Below, piece after piece: positions 9,878 to 18,694 of a stretch of 64,000 nt of DNA (position 1 is the stretch's first letter; each line of letters starts with the position of its first letter). The position numbers and the translations under genes are program-made. The notes below the pieces were generated by a model. That model searched no databases, was not told the DNA's origin, and was given only the letters and a program-made list of their open reading frames with translations. Source of the stretch: Bacteroidales bacterium (GTDB lineage: Bacteria; Bacteroidota; Bacteroidia; Bacteroidales; Marinilabiliaceae); the NCBI GenBank assembly GCA_015061285.1, contig SUWW01000003.1, positions 62,001 to 126,000 on the forward strand. The letters run 5' to 3'.

Positions 9878-9910
9878 CAAAAATACCGAATGAATTTCTT
9901 TTCTTTGCAA
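9878..9910 (-). promoter_or_regulatory. Promoter for the HAD phosphatase
   Basis: The minus strand reads TATTTTTG (9878-9885), a match to TAnnTTTG. A TTG at 9908-9910 sits 22 bp upstream, slightly long for the -33 box. The start codon is 37 bp downstream of the -7 box. Confidence 0.5.
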
Positions 9911-9929
9911 TCTGTATTAATAATCAATT

Positions 9930-10775
9930 GTGAAGACGGTTAGAATTTGTTCGATAGCATCAGGAAGTAATGGAAATGCCTACTATATAGAGTATGGCGA
10001 AGAGGCAATTTTGGTAGATGCTGGCATTAGTGCAAAACAAATATTGAAGCGCGCCACTCAGCGTAAAATAGATATAAATAGGGTAAAGGCGGTGTTTGTG
10101 TCGCACGAGCATTCCGACCATGTGCGTGGTCTTCACGTGCTTTGCGATCGTCTGAACATTCCAGCCTATATGACACGCGGCACTGTCGAAGGTATGCGTA
10201 CGTATTATATGCCTAAAAATCCGCCCATACGTATCGACGTAGATGGCATCACGTGCATTGGCGACATGAAAGTGCATAGTTTCTCGAAACCCCACGACGT
10301 GATAGAGCCTTGTAGCTTCCGTGTGGAGTGTGGCGAAATAAATATTGGCGTATTTACAGATATTGGTTGTTCGTGCGAGGGTTTGATGGAGAATCTATCG
10401 AAATGCCACGTGGCGTTTCTCGAATCGAACTACGACGAGGAGATGCTTCGCGCTGGCAAATATCCCGCACAACTCAAACAGCGCATACTATCCGACAAAG
10501 GTCACCTGTCGAATGCGCAAGCGGCCGACATCGTTCGCACCGTAGATGCTCCGAATCTGCATACGCTTATCCTCTCGCACCTCAGTGCCGACAACAACCG
10601 CCCGCAAATTGCACTAAAAGCTTTCGCTGAGTTTGCCGACAGAATAAATATCTCTACAGCAAGCCGCTACGAAGCTGGAGAGGTGTTCACAGTCACCACT
10701 GAAACATCTGAAACTCCTCAAACGAAGATTGTCTTCCCCGAACGCTTAGATAGAGCTGCGGTAAATTTCAATTGA
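9930..10775 (+). CDS. MBL-fold metallohydrolase, YycJ/WalJ-like
   Basis: This is a metallo-beta-lactamase-fold hydrolase of 281 residues. The N-terminal SIASGSNGNAYYI strand and the metal-binding HxHxDH motif (His59, His61, Asp63, His64 in VSHEHSDHVRG) match the YycJ/WalJ group, a cytoplasmic family of putative nucleases or phosphodiesterases linked to cell-wall and replication control. Further ligands probably include the Asp in FTDIG and the late His residues in SHLS. The start codon is GTG. It is convergent with the glycosyltransferase gene and divergent from the HAD gene. The fold is secure and the substrate unknown. Confidence 0.88.
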   Translation: MKTVRICSIASGSNGNAYYIEYGEEAILVDAGISAKQILKRATQRKIDINRVKAVFVSHEHSDHVRGLHVLCDRLNIPAYMTRGTVEGMRTYYMPKNPPIRIDVDGITCIGDMKVHSFSKPHDVIEPCSFRVECGEINIGVFTDIGCSCEGLMENLSKCHVAFLESNYDEEMLRAGKYPAQLKQRILSDKGHLSNAQAADIVRTVDAPNLHTLILSHLSADNNRPQIALKAFAEFADRINISTASRYEAGEVFTVTTETSETPQTKIVFPERLDRAAVNFN

Positions 10776-10871
10776 TAATAGAGTATTGATTATTAGGTGA
10801 ATAGAGCCTAATGTGAAGTGCGGAAATCTCTAAATGTCAGTTTCGAACTTCTCTTCAGTAGTGGTGGATAT

Positions 10872-11840
10872 TTATAGTATATGCTTTGAAGGAAATACAC
10901 AAATGGGGAATACGTAGTTTATGTATTTTATAAACTGACTGAAGTGGTACGGAAGCATACTTCTATAGCCAGTGATGCGATAGAACTCTTGCAAAACTTC
11001 GTGATATTTTGCGGCATCGTGCTTTTTCAGATGCTTGATGCTTCGTTGATGTATTCCGCACACAATGCAATGTTTGAAACCACAGTTTGGTAGCATACCA
11101 GCCTTTATAAAATGTTGCATAGCCATCAAATTCTCTATGACGGGTGCGTTGTGAGAAACACTACTACTGCTACGGCGATAATAATTGAGCTTTTCGTGCA
11201 AAATGGCCACTTTCCCTTGCATAGCTACGTGGAACCAAAAGACCCAATCTCCGCACACTCTGTATTGCTTTACAAAATTGGGGATTTCTGTAACCACGCT
11301 ACGACGGAATAATATTCCCGATGCATTGTATAATACATTGGTATACACCATGTAATTCTCGCAAAAAGACTTGCCGTCGTACACAGTGGTTTTACCGAGG
11401 TCTTGTTTGCGCCAATGATCCCAAGAACTGCCGTTGAGAGGCTTGCTATTCTCGTCAATCAAGTTCGCTCCTGCTTGGCAAATGACAATCGTTTCGTCTT
11501 TTTCGGCTTCGGCTACTGTTCGTTCAAGGAAATGAATATCGGCAGCGTCGTCGCTTTCCGCAATCCAGATGTAACGCCCCTTGGCTACACTCAATCCACG
11601 CTCCCACTGATTGAATGTGTTTCCGCTATTCTCTTCATTTGCAATTATAGCCGACACATGTTCGTTGGTGCTATACGATCGCAATATTTCAACGCTATTG
11701 TCGCTACTCTTGTCGTCGAGCAAAATCAATTCAAAATCTTGAAATGTCTGATTTATAATGGAGTCAATGCGCTGACGTAAATATTTCGAATGGTTATAGT
11801 TCGGCACTATAACACTCACCATAGGGCTATAATTGTTCAT
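10872..11840 (-). CDS. Family 2 glycosyltransferase
   Basis: This is a GT-A-fold inverting glycosyltransferase of 322 residues that transfers a sugar from a nucleotide-sugar donor, probably to a surface glycan. The N-terminus shows the GT2 pattern VSVIVPNYNHSKYL and, later, LLDDKSSDNS, with the metal-binding acidic triplet in ESDD near residue 95. The C-terminal 100 residues are Cys/His-rich and otherwise unremarkable, with no obvious membrane span. It appears to be a single-gene transcript. The other visible surface-polysaccharide genes, ugd and the flippase, are 11 kb away, so it is not part of a compact capsule locus. Confidence 0.88.
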   Translation of the reverse strand: MNNYSPMVSVIVPNYNHSKYLRQRIDSIINQTFQDFELILLDDKSSDNSVEILRSYSTNEHVSAIIANEENSGNTFNQWERGLSVAKGRYIWIAESDDAADIHFLERTVAEAEKDETIVICQAGANLIDENSKPLNGSSWDHWRKQDLGKTTVYDGKSFCENYMVYTNVLYNASGILFRRSVVTEIPNFVKQYRVCGDWVFWFHVAMQGKVAILHEKLNYYRRSSSSVSHNAPVIENLMAMQHFIKAGMLPNCGFKHCIVCGIHQRSIKHLKKHDAAKYHEVLQEFYRITGYRSMLPYHFSQFIKYINYVFPICVFPSKHIL

Positions 11841-11885
11841 ATATCAATATTTTTCGCATCTCTTTTGTCTTATGAAAAGAGCGCA

Positions 11886-11918
11886 CAAAAGTAGCAATTA
11901 CACCTGGCAAGTTTCAAA
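11886..11918 (-). promoter_or_regulatory. Promoter for the GT2 gene
   Basis: On the minus strand, TACTTTTG (11886-11893) and TTTG (11915-11918) are separated by 21 bp. This is a good match to the Bacteroidetes housekeeping promoter. Confidence 0.65.
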
Positions 11919-11973
11919 CTTCATTCTGGTGTCAGTCTCTTTTTATGTATGTATTCTAACGCATCAATAGCTG

Positions 11974-12001
11974 TTTGGTAACATATTTTTAGCTACGTTT
12001 G
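11974..12001 (+). promoter_or_regulatory. Probable promoter for the HTCS gene
   Basis: TACGTTTG (11994-12001) matches TAnnTTTG. TTTG at 11974-11977 is only 16 bp upstream, a short spacer. The start codon at 12042 would leave a leader of about 35 nt. Confidence 0.5.
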
Positions 12002-12041
12002 TATCTGTTCACAAATAACTATCAACGTTCCCTCTAAGAAA

Positions 12042-15000
12042 ATGTATAGAATGAAGAATTGCTATTTACTTATGTTGCTTATGAGCATCACGATTGTTGC
12101 TCAGTCGCAACCCTATTACGATTTCAAACACATCACAACGCAAGATGGATTGTCGAGTCATCAGGTAAACGATATATATAAAGATGAAGAAGGCTTTGTG
12201 TGGTTTTCTACGGCTTGGGGACTCAACAGATACGATGGCTATACCATGGTCCATTTCAACCATAAGACCGACGATGAGGCGTCGTTGCCGAGCAATGAAA
12301 CGTATTGGATTCGCGACATCAATGGCGATAAAATGCTCGTTAAACACGGGGCTGGTTTTGCAGTATACGACAAGCGCGCTAATGTTTTTGCTTCTGCCGA
12401 CGATTTCTTTGTCAGCATTGGCATCGATGAGAAGATAGATTTTGCATACGTTGATGCGCATAAGAATATCTGGTTGTCGGCTGGACAAAAGTGTTATTTC
12501 TACCACGATGCCGAAGAGGGATTGAAGCGTGTCAACATAGGTCGCGACATCGATAAAACATGCGGCAACGTTTGTGCTATGGCTGATAAAGAGGGGCAGG
12601 TGTTTATAGTATATCGAAATGGGGCTGTGGCTACTATAAGCACAACCAACGAGGGACGTGTGACATCGGTGCCTGCCGATGTAGACAAGTCGCCGATAAA
12701 AGGAGAACCCTATTCGGCGTTTATCGATAGTGCTAACGATAAATGGGTATGTGCCTACGATGGTTTATGGTATTGCAACAGTAAAACAAACAAGTGGACT
12801 CTTTGCAACGATGCCCCCGATGCCATATATAGATTGCCAAATAATATGGTAAAGAGCGTGGTAGAGGATAAAGAACACAATATTTGGGTCGGCACCGACC
12901 ATGGCGGCATACATATAATCGACAAAGTCACAGGCCGATTGACTAATCTCACGCAACACAACAACAATGAGAGAAGTTTGTTGAGCAATAGCGTCAATTG
13001 TTTGTATTTTGATAATAATGGAGTTATGTGGGTGGGCTACTATAAGGCAGGCGTGTCGCTCTACGACGAGTCGATGTTCAAGTTTGCCGCCGACCCACTC
13101 CGACAGATAGAGTCTAAAGATTTTCGCCCCGATGTCAATTGTATCGAAGAAGATGCCAATGGCGACATTTGGCTTGGTACTAACGGATTCGGTCTTGTGC
13201 GCATAAATAGCAAAACAGGCAAGTATGATATTTTTCGTCATAGCGAAGGCGACAAAAACAGCCTGATGTCCGACGTTATAGTTACGCTCAAGGCCGCTAA
13301 AAATGGCGATTTGTGGATAGGTACATTTCTCGGAGGCTTGTCGCGTTTCGATGGCAGGACGTTTCACAACTACAAAGGCACAACTAACGAGTCGGTAATA
13401 ATGTCCGACGACAATATATGGGCAATAGAAGAGGATGAGAATAGCAATATTTGGATTGGTTCGCTAAATAGTGGGTTGACATGTTATACGCCATCGACCA
13501 AAGCGGTGAAAAATTTCTCGGCCGAAAATGGCGATTTGCCTACCAACGCTATCACTTCGCTGACGCTTTCGAAGAGTGGCGATATGCTTGTGGGCACAGT
13601 GTGGGGCATGGCTATAATAGAGCATGGCACCAACAAATCTAAAATATTCAAGTTTGAAGGCGAGATGAGCGCATTCAACGAAGTCATTAACGATGTGTAT
13701 GAAGATAGTAGAGGCTTGTTGTGGCTTTGCTCGCGACATGGCATACTTATAATGAACCAACGGACGGGTAAAAATAGCATCATTAATATGAGCAATGGTC
13801 TCGAGTCGGAGGTTGTCAATGGCATAGTGGAAGACAACAATCGTAATATATGGGTTAGCACAAGCAGCGGTATAAGTAACATTGTTATAAATATAAATCC
13901 ACGCAACGACGATTATACGTATGCTGTGTATAACTATAGCGAGCAAGATGGATTGCAAATGGGAGGCTTCAACATACGTAGTATGACACAAACGTCAAAA
14001 GGTGAGGTGCTTGCGGGTGGTACGTTTGGTATAAATCGCTTCTTTCCCAGCGACATACGATATAACAAAGAGATACCTACGGTGCATTTTACCGACTTGG
14101 CTATATTCGGCAAATCGGTGAATGTGGGTGAAGAGATTGAGGGTTGCAAGGTGCTCGATCAAGCTTTTATATACCAGAAAAAAATTGTGCTCGACTACAA
14201 ACTCAATATGTTTTCGATAGCCTTTTCGTCGCTTAGCTACATTTTGCCCGACAAAATGACGTATAGCTACAAACTTGAGGGCTTCAACGATAATTGGATT
14301 TCCACTAAGCAACCACAAGTTACCTACACCAATCTTGCTCCAGGAACCTATACGCTCTACGTGTGTGCTTCGAATGGCGATGGCTATAGCAGTCAATCGG
14401 CCTCGACAATCGAGATAGAGATATTGCCGCCTTGGTGGCGTTCGCCGTGGGCTGGAGGCTTATATATACTTATGATTTTAGCGGTGATATTTGTTATGCG
14501 TAAGCAGATAATGCGCAAAGAGCAAATCAAATTCAGTTTGCAACAATTGGAAGCCGATGCCGCCCAAAAGATTGAAATCGACAATATTAAGATGAAGTTC
14601 TTCACAAACGTGTCGCACGAATTGCGCACGCCTCTTAGCCTCATAATCACGCCACTCGAAAGTATCATTGCCGAAACAACCGACGAACCGCTAAAGAATA
14701 AATTGCAAATAGTATATCGCAATGCTAATCAACTATTGCAACTTGTAAATCAGTTGCTTGATTTCAGAAAGATTGACGTTGAAAAACAGCAACTTACGCT
14801 CTCAAATGGCGATATTGTAGATTTCATAAAGAATGCATGTCAAACATTCAATACTTTATCGGAACGTAACATACAGATGTCGTTTGCTTCTTCCGAAGAT
14901 TCGATATTTATGGAGTTCGACCGCGATAAGATGGGCAAAGTAATAACCAACCTATTGTCCAACGCCTTCAAATATACCAATGAAGATGGTCACATTGATG

Positions 15001-16136
15001 TATGGGTGGGCAAATCGGTTGATGCTAAACAGTTGATTATCAAAGTGGCCGATACGGGCATAGGCATTCCCGATGAGAGCAAACCGCATATTTTCGAACG
15101 TTTTTATCAAGTGCCTCGTCCCAATGCAGGTAGCTATGGTGGTAGTGGTATAGGTTTACATATAGTGCATGAGTTTGTAGCTCTGCATAAGGGCGTTATA
15201 GAAGTTGGCGACAACCTCGGCCGTGGCACAGTTTTCACCATATATCTGCCTATTCGAGAAACAGTAAACACACGCGACGAACGACCCAATATGCAACTTG
15301 AGGCTGCTGCCGAAGCTGCCGATAGCGACGAAACCTCGAATTTGGCTCAGCCATCTGAAAAACCAACAGTGATGGTGGTCGACGACAATAGAGATTTCCG
15401 ATTGCTCATTGCCGAGACTTTGAAGTCGGACTATAACATAATCGAGGCCCGCGATGGAGCTGAAGCTTTTGCTATGGCTGTAAAGAATTTGCCAGATCTC
15501 ATTCTTGCCGATGTTATGATGCCTACGATGGACGGCAATGAGTTCTGCCGAAAAATAAAAAACGATGTGCGCACTTCGCATATTCCTTTTGTTATGCTTA
15601 GTGCCAAATCGGCCGAAGAACACAAGATAGAAGGTCTATCATCGGGTGCCGATGAGTATATGACGAAGCCCTTCAACGACAAGATTCTTAAACTCAAAAT
15701 TGCTCGATTGACCGAACTTTCGCAAAAGCGCCACGAGACATTCAATAAGCAAATAGAACCAGAGCCGAGCCAAATAACCATAACTACTCTCGACGAAAAG
15801 TTAATAGAGAAGGCTATAAAATATGTAGAAGATAATATTGCCGACCCAAACCTTTCTGTGGAAGAGATGAGCCACAACCTTGGCATGAGCCGTGTGCATC
15901 TGTATAAAAAGTTGTTGTCGATAACGGGACGCTCGCCGATAGAGTTTATTCGAGTCATTCGTCTCAAACGGGCGGCTCAACTTCTTTGCGACCGTCAGCA
16001 AAATGTTGCCGATGTGGCTTATGCTGTAGGATTCAATAATCCGAAGTATTTCAGTCGATACTTCAAAGAAGAGTTTGGTATGCTACCATCGGTTTATCAA
16101 TCGCAACATGGCGAGGATACTCATGCAGATTTGTGA
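12042..16136 (+). CDS. Hybrid two-component system sensor/regulator (HTCS)
   Basis: This single-chain two-component system has 1364 residues. A signal peptide precedes a large periplasmic sensor made of two-component-regulator propeller repeats, seen as recurring DxxGxIWxGT-like blades (about 30-720). A Y_Y_Y beta-sandwich follows (about 730-795), then one membrane span near 800-820. Next are a HisKA domain with phospho-acceptor His in NVSHELRTP near 860 and an HATPase domain (NLLSNAFKYT, DTGIGI). A receiver domain (about 1108-1225) has its Asp in ILADVMMP near 1155, and an AraC-type HTH (about 1270-1364) ends the protein. Such proteins usually bind an oligosaccharide and switch on an adjacent susCD-type locus. 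None is present here, so the ligand is unknown. Confidence 0.95.
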   Translation: MYRMKNCYLLMLLMSITIVAQSQPYYDFKHITTQDGLSSHQVNDIYKDEEGFVWFSTAWGLNRYDGYTMVHFNHKTDDEASLPSNETYWIRDINGDKMLVKHGAGFAVYDKRANVFASADDFFVSIGIDEKIDFAYVDAHKNIWLSAGQKCYFYHDAEEGLKRVNIGRDIDKTCGNVCAMADKEGQVFIVYRNGAVATISTTNEGRVTSVPADVDKSPIKGEPYSAFIDSANDKWVCAYDGLWYCNSKTNKWTLCNDAPDAIYRLPNNMVKSVVEDKEHNIWVGTDHGGIHIIDKVTGRLTNLTQHNNNERSLLSNSVNCLYFDNNGVMWVGYYKAGVSLYDESMFKFAADPLRQIESKDFRPDVNCIEEDANGDIWLGTNGFGLVRINSKTGKYDIFRHSEGDKNSLMSDVIVTLKAAKNGDLWIGTFLGGLSRFDGRTFHNYKGTTNESVIMSDDNIWAIEEDENSNIWIGSLNSGLTCYTPSTKAVKNFSAENGDLPTNAITSLTLSKSGDMLVGTVWGMAIIEHGTNKSKIFKFEGEMSAFNEVINDVYEDSRGLLWLCSRHGILIMNQRTGKNSIINMSNGLESEVVNGIVEDNNRNIWVSTSSGISNIVININPRNDDYTYAVYNYSEQDGLQMGGFNIRSMTQTSKGEVLAGGTFGINRFFPSDIRYNKEIPTVHFTDLAIFGKSVNVGEEIEGCKVLDQAFIYQKKIVLDYKLNMFSIAFSSLSYILPDKMTYSYKLEGFNDNWISTKQPQVTYTNLAPGTYTLYVCASNGDGYSSQSASTIEIEILPPWWRSPWAGGLYILMILAVIFVMRKQIMRKEQIKFSLQQLEADAAQKIEIDNIKMKFFTNVSHELRTPLSLIITPLESIIAETTDEPLKNKLQIVYRNANQLLQLVNQLLDFRKIDVEKQQLTLSNGDIVDFIKNACQTFNTLSERNIQMSFASSEDSIFMEFDRDKMGKVITNLLSNAFKYTNEDGHIDVWVGKSVDAKQLIIKVADTGIGIPDESKPHIFERFYQVPRPNAGSYGGSGIGLHIVHEFVALHKGVIEVGDNLGRGTVFTIYLPIRETVNTRDERPNMQLEAAAEAADSDETSNLAQPSEKPTVMVVDDNRDFRLLIAETLKSDYNIIEARDGAEAFAMAVKNLPDLILADVMMPTMDGNEFCRKIKNDVRTSHIPFVMLSAKSAEEHKIEGLSSGADEYMTKPFNDKILKLKIARLTELSQKRHETFNKQIEPEPSQITITTLDEKLIEKAIKYVEDNIADPNLSVEEMSHNLGMSRVHLYKKLLSITGRSPIEFIRVIRLKRAAQLLCDRQQNVADVAYAVGFNNPKYFSRYFKEEFGMLPSVYQSQHGEDTHADL

Positions 16137-16176
16137 ATAGCTGATTCATCTTTTTTAGAATAGTATATATATGAAA

Positions 16177-16214
16177 AACGCAGGGCTGCTGATGCAACTC
16201 TGCGTTCTGTTTTT
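16177..16214. terminator. Bidirectional terminator between the HTCS gene and rnr
   Basis: A 13-bp stem with one mismatch pairs 16177-16189 with 16194-16206 around a 4-nt loop. A T-rich tail follows on the plus strand. The flanking genes converge, so it can serve both. Confidence 0.7.
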
Positions 16215-16241
16215 GTTGTTATTGTGCTATGGAGTAAGATG

Positions 16242-18581
16242 TTAGTGGCGTTTTTTGCCATTCTTACCATGCTTTTTTTCGATGTTTTTTAGCACCTTTT
16301 TAGGAGGCATGCCATTGGGTTTAGCTTTTTTCTTTTTTACCTCTTCGGCAGCGCGAGCAATTTTGTTCTCTTTGCTGCGAATGGTTTGTCTCTCACGGTC
16401 GGTAATAGGCATGTCGGTAGGCACAAAGTCGAGTTGTTTTTTCTCCAAGTTGGCCGCAGCTATACGTATGCGTATAGGGTCTCCGAGCTGAAATTTTCGA
16501 CCAGTGTTTTGTCCGCGCACGCAGTAGCTATCTTCGTCGAAGTAATAGCTATCGTCGGTGAGGTCGCGTAGCGAGATCATGCCTTCGCATTTGTTTTCGA
16601 TAATCTCGGCATAGATACCCCATTCTGTGACGCCCGAAATAGTAGCATCGAACTCTTCTCCTATTTTGTCCATCAAGAATTCTACTTGCTTGTATTTTAT
16701 TGATGCGCGTTCGGCTTCTGCGGCCATTATTTCTTGGTCGCTGCAGTGTTCGCACATCTCTTCATATTTTTCGCCATTTGCAGAACGTCCACCATCTAAG
16801 TATGAGAATAGCAAGCGATGCACCATCATGTCTGGATAGCGTCTGATGGGCGAAGTGAAGTGCGTATAATAGTCGAACGCAAGTCCATAGTGGCCAATGT
16901 TATGTGTGGTATATTTTGCCTTTGCCATAGTACGTATGGCAAGCGTCTCCACAAGTTCCTGCTCGCCTTTGCCTTTCACTTGAGCTAAGATGCGGTTTAC
17001 TGCGTTGTTTATCTCCTCGCCCTTTTGTGGGTTGGCCTCATAGCCAAAACGCGACACAAACTGAGCAAATTTGCTGTATTTTTCTTCGTTGGGTTGGTCG
17101 TGAACGCGGTAAACAAAGGTTTTTGGCGTACGCTTGCGACCTGTAGTGTTTAGCTCATCGGCACCAATGAACTGTGCCACTTTGCGGTTGGCTGCGAGCA
17201 TAAACTCTTCCACAAGGTGATTAGCATCTTTCGACTCCTTGAAATATACACTCGTTGGGCGACCTTTCTCATCGATGTTGAACCGAACTTCCACGCGTTC
17301 GAACGAGATAGCACCTTCGTCGAAGCGGCGCTTGCGAAGTTTTTTGGCGAGGGCATCGAGTTGAAGCACCTCTTCTTTGAAGTCGCCTTCGCCGCCCTCT
17401 ATTATGGCTTGTGCTTCGTCGTAGGTAAAACGGCGATTGCTCTTAATCACTGTGCGTGCTATGCGCGACGATTTGATATTAGCATCATCGTCCATTTCGA
17501 ATATTACCGAACATGTAAGTTTCTCTTCATCTTGGCGAAGCGAACAAAGGAAGTTCGACAATCGTTCGGGTAGCATAGGAACCACGCGGTCGACAAGGTA
17601 CACCGAAGTGGCGCGTTTGTATCCTTCATCATCGATGGGCGAGCCAGGTGTTACGTAGTGAGTGACATCGGCAATATGTACGCCAACTTCCCAATGTCCA
17701 TTTTGCAGTTTGCGAATAGAGAGAGCGTCGTCGTAGTCTTTGGCGTCTGTAGGGTCTATGGTGAATGTCACTACGTCGCGCATATCTACGCGTTTGGCAA
17801 TTTCCGATGGTGTTATGCCAGGCTCAATCTTTTCGGCAAGGAGCGCTACATCTTCGGGATAACCGTATGGTAAATCGTATTCTGCAAGTATGGCGTGCAT
17901 CTCAGTTTGATTTTCGCCAGCGTTGCCCAGCACTTCAACAATTTCGCCAATTGGGTTTTTAGCCTTAGCAGGCCAAGAGGTGATTTTTGCTACCGCTTTT
18001 TGTCCGTTAGTGGCACCGCAAAGAGCATCTGAAGGTATGTATATGTCGTGACCTCCCGTCTGTTTAGGGTCGCAAACGAGAAAGGCTATGTCGCGAACAA
18101 TTTGCACCGTACCTACGAAACGTTCGCGCTTGCGTTCTATCACTTCAACCACTTCGCCTTCTGGCTGGCGGCCTCGTTTGCGTGCATATATAAGCACCTT
18201 CACACGATCGCCGTGCAGCGCTGTGTGCAGATTGTTTTGCGACACGAATATGTCTGGGGTGTCTTCGTCTTTCTTGTTGTCGAGCACTATGTATGCTGCG
18301 CCGCTGCGTGTCATATCCACAATGCCTTCTTGGTGCGACGATTCGCTATTGGTGCTGCCTACCGAGAATTTGCCAGCATTTCCTTCGTTAACCATTTTGC
18401 TTGCAGCCAACTCAAATAGAGTGTCTTGCACAGCTTCACGATCTTTTTTGCTCTTTAGTCCAATAAGTTCGGTTACTTGTTTATAGTTGAATGCTTTACC
18501 TATATTTTCGGTGAGCACCTTCATTATCTTCGAAGTCAACTTCTGTTTTTTCTCCTCTGGGTCTGTCTTTCTCTTTGCCAT
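16242..18581 (-). CDS. rnr: Ribonuclease R
   Basis: RNase R is a processive 3'-5' exoribonuclease that degrades structured RNA. At 779 residues it has an N-terminal winged-helix/cold-shock region, an RNB catalytic domain from about residue 265, and an S1 domain near 640-725. The RNB domain contains the acidic cluster in DPTDAKDYDDALS that binds the catalytic metals. The C-terminal tail (about 740-779) is strongly basic and Lys-rich, as usual for RNase R and thought to aid binding of structured RNA. It is probably a single-gene transcript, divergent from the Omp85-like gene. Confidence 0.96.
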   Translation of the reverse strand: MAKRKTDPEEKKQKLTSKIMKVLTENIGKAFNYKQVTELIGLKSKKDREAVQDTLFELAASKMVNEGNAGKFSVGSTNSESSHQEGIVDMTRSGAAYIVLDNKKDEDTPDIFVSQNNLHTALHGDRVKVLIYARKRGRQPEGEVVEVIERKRERFVGTVQIVRDIAFLVCDPKQTGGHDIYIPSDALCGATNGQKAVAKITSWPAKAKNPIGEIVEVLGNAGENQTEMHAILAEYDLPYGYPEDVALLAEKIEPGITPSEIAKRVDMRDVVTFTIDPTDAKDYDDALSIRKLQNGHWEVGVHIADVTHYVTPGSPIDDEGYKRATSVYLVDRVVPMLPERLSNFLCSLRQDEEKLTCSVIFEMDDDANIKSSRIARTVIKSNRRFTYDEAQAIIEGGEGDFKEEVLQLDALAKKLRKRRFDEGAISFERVEVRFNIDEKGRPTSVYFKESKDANHLVEEFMLAANRKVAQFIGADELNTTGRKRTPKTFVYRVHDQPNEEKYSKFAQFVSRFGYEANPQKGEEINNAVNRILAQVKGKGEQELVETLAIRTMAKAKYTTHNIGHYGLAFDYYTHFTSPIRRYPDMMVHRLLFSYLDGGRSANGEKYEEMCEHCSDQEIMAAEAERASIKYKQVEFLMDKIGEEFDATISGVTEWGIYAEIIENKCEGMISLRDLTDDSYYFDEDSYCVRGQNTGRKFQLGDPIRIRIAAANLEKKQLDFVPTDMPITDRERQTIRSKENKIARAAEEVKKKKAKPNGMPPKKVLKNIEKKHGKNGKKRH

Positions 18582-18681
18582 TGTAGTATGTTTTTCTATT
18601 CACAAAAACGAAAGTACTTATAATTATGTATAACTGAGAATTAAGAATTACAATTTGCAATATTCATTGGTATACATACGC

Positions 18682-18689
18682 TAAATTTG
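18682..18689 (+). promoter_or_regulatory. -7 box very close to the Omp85-like start codon
   Basis: TAAATTTG matches TAnnTTTG. Only 5 bp separate it from the ATG at 18695, so initiation at the usual distance would give a leaderless or nearly leaderless mRNA. No -33 element with normal spacing is present, so the call is tentative. Confidence 0.4.
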
Positions 18690-18694
18690 CGGGC

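Noticed and set aside
10776-10871. ATTAGG/CCTAAT inverted repeat between the convergent MBL-fold and glycosyltransferase genes
   Set aside because: The stem is only 6 bp with no T-run, too weak to call a terminator.
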